Source of the DNA: Neoechinorhynchus agilis
Lineage: Eukaryota > Acanthocephala
DNA length: 64,000 nucleotides
Reading direction: 5' to 3'
Assembly: GCA_051530055.1 (NCBI GenBank)
Contig: CM121342.1
Location: 3,782,001-3,846,000 of the forward strand
Shown here piece after piece: positions 56,232 through 64,000 of this stretch; positions within the stretch are counted from its first letter, which is position 1; each line of letters begins with the position of its first letter. Position numbers and translations under genes: made by a program. The notes below the pieces were generated by a model. It was not told the DNA's origin, ran no database searches, and was given only the letters and a program-made list of their open reading frames with translations.

Positions 56232-58357
56232 ATGGGTTGCGTTCAAACCCGCAAACGACGCAACGTTCATTGTCGATCCTGTCGACAATCCGCAACTGTA
56301 TCCTCGTTTACACCGATCCATCATGGCCCACTTGCTCTACCTCCACCTGAGGCCCTTCACAATAGTGAAGATGATCACAATTATATATACGTTGCTATGT
56401 ATGACTTTGAACCGCATTGTGATCAAGATCTGCAGCTCAAAACTGGCGATCGAGTTCGAGTTGTCGATAAAAGGTATGAATCAATCGTCAAGCTCTTAGT
56501 CGATCAACTTTATAGAGATCGTGATTGGTGGCTTGTACAAAATCTTAGAACGCTCGAGAAAGGTCATGCTCCTTCAGTGTATCTGTCGCCTCTGAACAGT
56601 CTGTCGGCTGAATCGTAAGTATGGGGCAAATGTCTTCAACATTTTTATTGGGAAACACTTTGATTTCTGAAGGACTTGTGCGCCTTATTTGCATTCCGAA
56701 ATTATCTTGATCGCTTCGATTTTTGTGTTTCGTGAATTAAAAACCAAACTCCCGGGGGGGGAATGTGATTAGAGAATTATTATGGTTAGAAGTCTACACA
56801 CGCCCGGTAAATGATTATTTCGAAACCTTGTAAGGGGTTCATCGTCTCAGTTTGTTAGTAATAAACGTTTAGCGCCGTCTTTAATCGAAACCGGGCGTAG
56901 ACTTCTAACCATAATAATTCCAATCACATTAAGATTGTAGGGTTTTTATGTTGTTGTCGTCAAAAAAAGGAGAAATCTATACATTAACTAAGTATAAACC
57001 ATTTTAGCTGGTATCACAGGACGATATCACGGAGAGACGCAGAACGTTTTTTGTTACGAACTGGTTTACCCCGTGGATCATTTCTGGTTCGACAATGTGA
57101 GACAAATCCTTCTTCAGGTCTCTAAGCATCAAAATAAACTCTTTTTTTGTTGTTCTAAACTAAAATTCATTTAGGATTTCTGTCCCTATCGGTTCGAGAC
57201 GTACTTCAGTCTCAATGTTGCGAACAAGTGAAACACTACAAGATCCGATCGATCTTTAACGAGAGCATTCAGTCAAGAACATACTTCATTGACTCAAAAA
57301 GACCGTTTCTTCGAGTGTCCGATCTAATCAAGCATTACTCTAGTTAGTCCATTATCAATGTTATCATATAATTTTCATCTTTATATTGTAGCATACAGCG
57401 ACGGTCTATGTTGCCGGTTAACCCAACCATGTTCCCGACCAAGGCCGTCTAATACTGGAACTTTAGGAGTTGATATATGGGAAGTTCCACGAAGTTCAGT
57501 TCAACTATTGACTAAATTAGGACATGGGATGTTCGGTGAAGTATGGCAAGGAAGATGGAATGATCGAATAGATGTCGCCGTGAAGTGTCTACGACCCGGA
57601 TCCATGAGTAGTCGAGCCTTTTTGCTTGAAGCTACTATCATGAAACGACTTCGTCATGATAAACTTGTTCAGCTTTATGCTGTTTGTTCTGATATGGAAC
57701 CCATTTATATCATTACTGAATATATGGCCAATGGTAGTTTGTTGAATTATCTCAGAAGTCCACTTGGAACATCACTCTCTATTGTTGAACTTGTTGATTA
57801 TGCCTCACAGGTTTTTTATCTGACTTATAAAGCCAATAATTATTGGAATTTTTTAAAACTTTTAGATAGCCCTCGGAATGTCATATTTAGAAAAGCAAAA
57901 TTTCGTTCATCGTGATTTGGCCGCGCGAAATGTATTGGTTGGAGATGATGGTAAAACGGTCAAAATCGCGGATTTTGGATTGGCGAGATTTCTGAATAAT
58001 GGTGAAGAATATATGGCTCATGAGGGTTCAAAGTTTCCGATCAAATGGACTGCACCCGAAGCCGCGTCCCAGAGAAAATTCACAATAAAATCAGATGTAT
58101 GGTCCTACGGGATTGTACTGATGGAAATCACCAGTTATGGCCAGGTTCCGTATCCTGGAATGAACGCTGTAGACGTCGTGGATCAACTGCAGAAGGGTTA
58201 CCGAATGCCTAAACCTAGTACATGCCCCGATGCCATGTATTCCATCATTCTTAAATGCTGGGAAGCAGATCCCCAGAAGAGACCAACGTTTGAATACTTA
58301 CAAGTATTCTTTGATGATTTTTTTGTTGCAACACAACCTTCCTACCAACAAACCTAA
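56232..58357 (+). CDS. SRC: Src-family tyrosine kinase, about 509 aa
   Basis: Exons that I place: 56232-56473, 56516-56614, 57008-57117, 57175-57342, 57392-57810 and 57866-58357; phases agree throughout. The N-terminus MGCVQTRK has the Gly2 (myristoyl) and Cys3 (palmitoyl) of membrane-anchored Src kinases. SH3: [20 protein letters not shown], then [10 protein letters not shown]2: [20 protein letters not shown] and GSFLVRQCE, with the phosphotyrosine-binding Arg. Kinase: [17 protein letters not shown] (Lys), [11 protein letters not shown], an activation-loop Tyr in [32 protein letters not shown]. The short tail ends SYQQT, keeping a tyrosine where Csk would phosphorylate. A 42-nt, stop-free, 3n intron (56474-56515) splits SH3; its retention would add 14 residues. 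Intron 2 (393 nt) carries a foldback element. The stop codon lies in the first unit of a 199-bp array. Confidence 0.93.
56761..56930. mobile_element. short foldback (MITE-like) element, copy 2, in Src intron
   Basis: 170 bp between near-complementary arms of about 42-50 bp: left AATGTGATTAGAGAATTATT..., right ...ATAATAATTCCAATCACATT. It is preceded by CCCGGGGGGG. It is inserted in the 393-nt second Src intron and makes up most of its extra length. The middle part differs from copy 1 at 47131-47316. No clear target-site duplication. Confidence 0.75.
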
Positions 58358-59760
58358 TTCTGCACATTAAACATTTTCTTAATTGTTGCAAGAACAAACA
58401 TCGTGCTGATTGGAAAATTTGTTTTAAACTAACAATTGCAAACCTTTCCCTTTCATCTCGAGAAAAAAGGTATCTATGAGCACAGCTCTGAAGATTTAAA
58501 AATAACGGAATGTTTAAAGTCTAAGATTAAACAGAAATCGAAGGCGATCGGTCTAATTCTGCACATTAAACATTTTCTTAATTGTTGCAAGAACAAACAT
58601 CGTGCTGATTGGAAAATTTGTTTTAAACTAACAATTGCAAACCTTTCCCTTTCATCTCGAAAAAAGGTATCTATGAGCACAGCTCTGAAGATTTAAAAAT
58701 AACGGAATGTTTAAAGTCTAAGATTAAACAGAAATCGAAGGCGATCGGTCTAATTCTGCACATTAAACATTTTCTTAATTGTTGCAAGAACAAACATCGT
58801 GCTGATTGGAAAATTTGTTTTAAACTAACAATTGCAAACCTTTCCCTTTCATCTCGAAAAAAAAGGTATCTATGAGCACAGCTCTGAAGATTTAAAAATA
58901 ACGGAATGTTTAAAGTCTAAGATTAAACAGAAATCGAAGGCGATCGGTCTAATTCTGCACATTAAACATTTTCTTAATTGTTGCAAGAACAAACATCGTG
59001 CTGATTGGAAAATTTGTTTTAAACTAACAATTGCAAACCTTTCCCTTTCATCTCTAAAAAAAAGGTATCTATGAGCACAGCTCTGAAGATTTAAAAATAA
59101 CGGAATGTTTAAAGTCTAAGATTAAACAGAAATCGAAGGCGATCGGTCTAATTCTGCACATTAAACATTTTCTTAATTGTTGCAAGAACAAACATCGTGC
59201 TGATTGGAAAATTTGTTTTAAACTAACAATTGCAAACCTTTCCCTTTCATCTCGAGAAAAAAGGTATCTATGAGCACAGCTTTGAAGATTTAAAAATAAC
59301 GGAATGTTTAAAGTCTAAGATTAAACAGAAATCGAAGGCGATCGGTCTAATTCTGCACATTAAACATTTTCTTAATTGTTGCAAGAACAAACATCGTGCT
59401 GATTGGAAAATTTGTTTTAAACTAACAATTGCAAACCTTTCCCTTTCATCTCTAAAAAAAAGGTATCTATGAGCACAGCTCTGAAGATTTAAAAATAACG
59501 GAATGTTTAAAGTCTAAGATTAAACAGAAATCGAAGGCGATCGGTCTAATTCTGCACATTAAACATTTTCTTAATTGTTGCAAGAACAAACATCGTGCTG
59601 ATTGGAAAATTTGTTTTAAACTAACAATTGTAAACCTTTCCCTTTCATCTCGAGAAAAAAGGTATCTATGAGCAAAGCTTTGAAGATTTAGAAATAACGG
59701 AATGTTTAAAGTCTAAGATTAAACAGAAATCGAAGGCGATCGGTCTAATTCTGTACATCA
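58354..59760. repeat. 199-bp satellite, 7 units, starting in the Src stop codon
   Basis: Units begin CTAATTCTGCACATTAAACA at 58354, 58553, 58750, 58949, 59148, 59347 and 59546, with a final start at 59745 after which similarity fades. Spacing is 199 bp, with one unit of 197. Units are almost identical; differences are mostly in the CTCGAGAAAAAAGG run. The TAA stop of Src is positions 2-4 of the first unit. Frames inside repeat with the unit and are not called. Confidence 0.93.
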
Positions 59761-60390
59761 ACACCGTTGTATTTGTTTAAATGTCTACGGTTTCACTTCG
59801 AAAATATCAAAGCATAAAATATCACGTGAATAAAGGATCTTGGAGCGTTTTTAGTAAGTTTAAACAATTTTAAAAACATCAAATTTTAAATACTGTTTTA
59901 TCGTGAAATTTCACACTTTTCGTTATTAAACAATCGTTCGTTGATGGTCAGTAATAATTTCGAAGCAATGTTCGCATGAGAAACTAATGTTTAAAAAGAG
60001 CAATACACTTTGTATTCAAAACAAACGAAGGCGCAAAATATTCTAAATTTTCTTTTTTTGAGCAACTACATTTTTGTAGCACAATCTTAAAAACTTGCAA
60101 GAATGTTTATTTGCGAAGTATTTTTAATTTTTAAACCTGCTAACAAATGGTTTATAGGCTAAAGATTATAAAGCATTGTTGTTTTCCGATGAGCTAAATA
60201 AAATTTATGTTTGGCGTCATACGAAATATCCATTAACTTTAAGAACTTGTGTTCAAAGCAAGAATCTACATTGCTTTGAAATTCACGGATGTGTACGGTA
60301 ATGGTCCATGACGATATATGAAAACAATTGATCTATCAATAGGGCATATTCGATCGTTTCTCAAAGTCTCCACGATCTTAACACACAGCG
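59761..60390. other. intergenic, no gene seen
   Basis: AT-rich. An AATAAA-type signal at about 59828 could be the Src polyadenylation site if the satellite is part of the 3' UTR. Confidence 0.35.
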
Positions 60391-60840
60391 ATGGCGAATC
60401 TTTTCAATAACGGATATTCCGGCGATCCAGTTTATCCACCGAACGCATGCATCCAGCAACCGTACATCCCGATTCCGTACTCCAACTACCCACCATTGCC
60501 AAATTGCGGTCCACCGCCTCTCAATTCGATATTGTCTTTACAAGCTCCACGTACCAGGATGATTCCACCGGCGATTTATCCACCAATTCCGCCATCATTA
60601 TGCGAACCACAGCCACTCGACCAAGGCTGCTATGTTCCACAATATGTTTTCACGCAGGTGGACGTTAAGATGATTACTACGGTTGGAGATATTAGGCGAA
60701 AACCCAAATCAATACCGTACAAGTATCAATCATCAACCAAAGGAAACAAGACGATTTCGATTCTTAGATATGTTACTACGGAGCAACTCAATCACATGTA
60801 CGCTCAACCTCCATCGAGCAAGTGTCCATGTGGATTCTAA
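60391..60840 (+). CDS. small proline-rich protein, 149 aa
   Basis: The frame runs ATG to TAA. The first 75 residues are rich in Pro, Tyr and Asn (e.g. PYIPIPYSNYPPLPNCGPPP, PPAIYPPIPPSLCEPQP). The second half is basic and mixed, with VGDIRRKPKSIPYKY and ISILRYVTTEQLNHMY, ending in a cysteine pair, KCPCGF. There is no signal peptide. It is not clearly related to the proline-rich trio at 2.6, 15.6 and 26.7 kb, although both alternate proline clusters with aliphatic or aromatic residues. Function unknown. The clean start and consistent codon pattern favour a real gene. Confidence 0.6.
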   Translation: MANLFNNGYSGDPVYPPNACIQQPYIPIPYSNYPPLPNCGPPPLNSILSLQAPRTRMIPPAIYPPIPPSLCEPQPLDQGCYVPQYVFTQVDVKMITTVGDIRRKPKSIPYKYQSSTKGNKTISILRYVTTEQLNHMYAQPPSSKCPCGF

Positions 60841-61200
60841 ATAGATTTTTTTTAGATTGAGCAAATTTAAGCAATAGATTTCGATCGTTTGCAATTGGTG
60901 GTTTTAGATATTGAAAGCCATTTTTGTCATTAAAGCAAAGATGTCTTTTTCGCGAATAATCTTCGTGTTTTATGTATTAAACAATTATTTTTCATAACGA
61001 TATTCATTTCTAGCCAAAGAACACTTAAAATGAATTTCAGGAGATGAATCTTTTAGCAAAAAAAGAGACTATTTGCGTCCGTAACCACATTCTTAGCGTT
61101 ACGCATTCCGTTATCGATCTCTTTTTTCGTCTATCTTTCCTGTCATATTATCTCCACTTCTTTTCCAGCCATACATTGGGTGCCGGTTTGAGCATTTTAA
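60841..61200. other. intergenic, no gene seen
   Basis: Presumed 3' flank of the small proline-rich gene and promoter of the next gene. Confidence 0.3.
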
Positions 61201-62004
61201 ATGGAAGCAGTATCCGTTGCTATAGAAGTTTTAAAATTAATTGACCGTCTTGTGAGAGAATTGTCCGATCATTATGAAGCAAGGGAAAACGCGCCAGTCG
61301 AAATTGAGCTTTTTCTTAGTTTTTTGCGAGAAATGAGGTTAACTGTTGATGCTATCGCTCACTCTAATCCAGACTCTGATAGTCACGAATCGTGGATTTA
61401 TACAGTTAGGAGTTCGGTGTGGTTTCAAAACGACAAATCCACGATCAATAAAAATCAATTTGACGTCGCTATTCAAGAATTTTTAAGGAGAATGAGGCTA
61501 CGATTATCGACAATCGATAAAACACTGCTTTGCGTTGATGACCAAGCAGTTAGTCTTCGAAGAACTCGATTTATTTGTTTCTCTTTAAAGTCTGCAGCGG
61601 ATGCATCGTCCGATAAAGCACTCATTGAACAATGTAGAAATGTTCGCAATGAGATGACAAATGAACTAGCGCTTTTGTCTACTCAAAAGGATCTGAGAGA
61701 GATCTCCAAGGATGTTTTTAAAAGCGAGCAGATCAATGATGAACCGATCAATCGAACTCACCGTAATGTATCGCGATATTTGACAGCAACGGCAATGTCT
61801 TCGTTAGTCGGGATAACTTCTTCGATTTTTAATGAGAATTCCGAAGGTAAAAAGTCGGAATCTAAACCAATTCTACTGTCCGCGAGGACATTGACGTTAA
61901 GTCTGAAGCAACCTAGGGATGTTGCTTTTATACCGGCCAATAGAGACCAATCACCGTGTGCCATTTTTTGTGAAAGTGGAACAAATCGACTAACCTGGCG
62001 CTGA
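61201..62004 (+). CDS. helical protein ending in an NHL-like segment, 267 aa
   Basis: From the ATG at 61201 the first ~220 residues are charged and probably alpha-helical (VAIEVLKLIDRLVRELSDHY, FLRRMRLRLSTIDK, KALIEQCRNVRNEMTNELAL), without a recognised domain. Near the C-terminus LKQPRDVAFIPANRDQSPCA then IFCESGTNRLTW looks like the opening of an NHL beta-propeller repeat (PRxVAF...xDSGNxRL), but the frame stops at once. Either the gene continues in an exon that I cannot find or the propeller has been lost. The 315-bp array begins about 140 bp downstream. Function is not assigned. Confidence 0.55.
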   Translation: MEAVSVAIEVLKLIDRLVRELSDHYEARENAPVEIELFLSFLREMRLTVDAIAHSNPDSDSHESWIYTVRSSVWFQNDKSTINKNQFDVAIQEFLRRMRLRLSTIDKTLLCVDDQAVSLRRTRFICFSLKSAADASSDKALIEQCRNVRNEMTNELALLSTQKDLREISKDVFKSEQINDEPINRTHRNVSRYLTATAMSSLVGITSSIFNENSEGKKSESKPILLSARTLTLSLKQPRDVAFIPANRDQSPCAIFCESGTNRLTWR

Positions 62005-62139
62005 TCTACCTCGATTCTTTTTATTAATAGCCAATTAATAATCTATTTCTTCGCTACTTTTTGTTCCATCTGTATGTCATTAACCATTTTCGTTTTAGTA
62101 AAACTGATATACAATAATAACAAGTTTATTTATTAATTA

Positions 62140-64000
62140 TCTTTGGGTCCTCATGAACACTCGATTTGTAGGAGAGATTCTTAGGTTGTGAGGTGGATCT
62201 CTCCTCCTGTTCATTAAATTTGATGTCCAAACAGTTTTTTTTTGTTTCGTTTTGTGGTAGAATTGTTCTCGGTCGTTAGTTCTCCAAATTCAATTTCACC
62301 TCGGTCAATCGCGAGGTCAAATACAGTCTTCAGGTCGGATCCGGTGCTTAGACGAGCATCTTCGTTTGAAGGCCACTGGTTGTAATGGACAATAACAAAG
62401 AAAAGGATCCATGTATCTTTGGGTCCTCATGAACACTCGAATTTGTAGGAGAGATTCTTAGGTTGTGAGGCTGGATCTCTCCTCCTGTTCACGATAATTT
62501 AAATTTTGATGTCCAAACAGTTTTTTTAGCTTTGTTTCGTTTTTTGTGGTAGAATTGTTCTCGGTCCGTTAGTTCTCCAAATTCAATTTCCTTACCTTCG
62601 GTCAATCGCGAGGTCAAAGCTACAGGTCTATCAGGTCGGGGGGATCCGGTGCTGCTTAACAACGACGAGCAAGTCTTCGTTTGAAGGCCACTGGTTGTAA
62701 TGGACAATAACAAAGAAAAGGATCCATGTATCTTTGGGTCCTCATGAACACTCGAATTTGTAGGAGAGATTCTTAGGTTGTGAGGCTGGATCTCTCCTCC
62801 TGTTCACGATAATTTAAATTTTGATGTCCAAACAGTTTTTTTAGCTTTGTTTCGTTTTTTGTGGTAGAATTGTTCTCGGTCCGTTAGTTCTCCAAATTCA
62901 ATTTCCTTACCTTCGGTCAATCGCGAGGTCAAAGCTACAGGTCTATCAGGTCGGGGGGATCCGGTGCTGTTTAACAACGACGAGCAAGTCTTCGTTTGAA
63001 GGCCACTGGTTGTAATGGACAATAACAAAGAAAAGGATCCATGTATCTTTGGGTCCTCATGAACACTCGAATTTGTAGGAGAGATTCTTAGGTTGTGAGG
63101 CTGGATCTCTCCTCCTGTTCACGATAATTTAAATTTTGATGTCCAAACAGTTTTTTAGCTTTGTTTCGTTTTTTGTGGTAGAATTGTTCTCGGTCCGTTA
63201 GTTCTCCAAATTCAATTTCCTTACCTTCGGTCAATCGCGAGGTCAAAGCTACAGGTCTATCAGGTCGGGGGGATCCGGTGCTGCTTAACAACGACGAGCG
63301 AGTCTTCGTTTGAAGGCCACTGGTTGTAATGGACAATAACAAAGAAAAGGATCCATGTATCTTTGGGTCCTCATGAGCACTCGAATTTGTAGGAGAGATT
63401 CTTAGGTTGTGAGGCTGGATCTCTCCTCCTGTTCACGATAATTTAAATTTTGATGTCCAAACAGTTTTTTTAGCTTTTTTTGTGGTAGAATTGTTCTCGG
63501 TCCGTTAGTTCTCCAAATTCAATTTCCTTACCTTCGGTCAATCGCGAGGTCAAAGCTACAGATCTATCAGGTCGGGGGGATCCGGTGCTGTTTAACAACG
63601 ACGAGCAAGTCTTCGTTTGAAGGCCACTGGTTGTAATGGACAATAACAAAGAAAAGGATCCATGTATCTTTGGGTCCTCATGATGTTTGTGGAGAGATTC
63701 TTAGGTGGAGGTGGATCTCTCCTCCTGTTTAATTTTTTGATGTCCAAACAGTTTTTTGCTTTGTTTCGTTTTTGTGGTAGTTGTTGTTTTTCAAAATTCA
63801 ATTTCCTTACCTTCGGTCAATCGCGAGGTCAAAGCTACAGATCTATCAGGTCGGGGGGATCCGGTGCTGTTTAACAACGACGAGCAAGTCTTCGTTTGAA
63901 GGCCACTGGTTGTAATGGACAATGACAAAGAAAAGGATCCATGTATCTTTGGGTCCTCATGAGCACTCGAATTTGTAGGATAATTATTTCGGTACTTCTT
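62140..64000. repeat. 315-bp satellite, about 6 units, running off the window
   Basis: Units are marked by ATCTTTGGGTCCTCATGA at 62140, 62413, 62730, 63045, 63358, 63667 and 63948 (approximate). The four central units are nearly identical at 313-316 bp. The first unit (to about 62410) and the one at 63667 are shortened by many small deletions of 1-20 bp spread along the unit. The minus strand has a 74-84 codon open frame in the three best units (RPVALTSRLTEGKEIEFGEL segment). It is probably incidental, but GAAGGTAAGGAAATTG contains a donor-like site. Confidence 0.9.

Noticed and set aside
62489-63342. Repeated 74-84 codon minus-strand frames as a tandem gene family
   Set aside because: The frames repeat because the 315-bp unit repeats. 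Other units have broken frames, and no domain is recognisable.

Overview
This is a metazoan (invertebrate) nuclear window. It is AT-rich, with compact genes, very short introns (42, 49, 55, 57 and 58 nt where I could place both splice sites), a eukaryotic tRNA, several LINE families and many satellite arrays. Gene content (Src kinase with SH3, SH2 and kinase domains, ATRX, PIGK/GPI8, COA6, PPAN, a Tctex dynein light chain, a nucleoredoxin-like protein, 14-3-3 remains) is animal. The phylum cannot be fixed from sequence alone. A small-genome, short-intron lineage fits, and the overlapping COA6/PIGK pair raises the possibility of polycistronic transcription with trans-splicing.

Layout. 1-4.1 kb: an EF-hand gene, a broken copy of a proline-rich gene, and a truncated duplicate of the EF-hand gene. 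4.1-9.5 kb: the first array of a 280-bp satellite, abutting a decayed APE-type LINE. 10.4-13.2 kb: an ATRX gene carrying one in-frame TAG. 13.8-16.6 kb: the second 280-bp array, fused to a truncated proline-rich copy. 16.7-18.1 kb: COA6 and PIGK, overlapping by 14 nt. 18.4-25.4 kb: tandem repeats of about 250 and 350 bp and two LINE copies with a restriction-like endonuclease domain. 25.9-28.6 kb: a possible small secreted peptide, the only full-length proline-rich copy, and tRNA-Gly(TCC). 29.7-32.1 kb: a 5'-truncated LINE copy and a 14-3-3 pseudogene that carries a palindromic triplication of its own sequence and is cut off by a LINE fragment. 32.8-36.7 kb: a secreted leucine-rich-repeat protein and a CTLH/CRA protein. 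40-43.8 kb: a WDR18-like WD40 gene and PPAN, arranged divergently. 44-48.2 kb: a decayed LINE, a nucleoredoxin-like gene, a foldback element and a Tctex light chain. 49.3-53 kb: about 30 copies of a 119-bp repeat. 54.9-60 kb: an RTE-like fragment and a complete Src-family kinase, whose stop codon lies inside the first unit of a 199-bp array. 60.4-62 kb: a small proline-rich protein and a helical protein ending in an NHL-like segment. 62.1-64 kb: a 315-bp array that runs off the window.

The main theme is satellite birth beside genes. Seven unrelated tandem families occupy roughly a fifth of the window. Their edges coincide repeatedly with truncated gene copies, LINE ends or the ends of coding sequences. 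The housekeeping genes form no single pathway. WDR18 and PPAN both serve large-subunit ribosome maturation, while COA6 (mitochondrial) and PIGK (ER) appear linked only by transcription. All boundaries were read by eye. No alignment or database search was run, and identities quoted are visual impressions.
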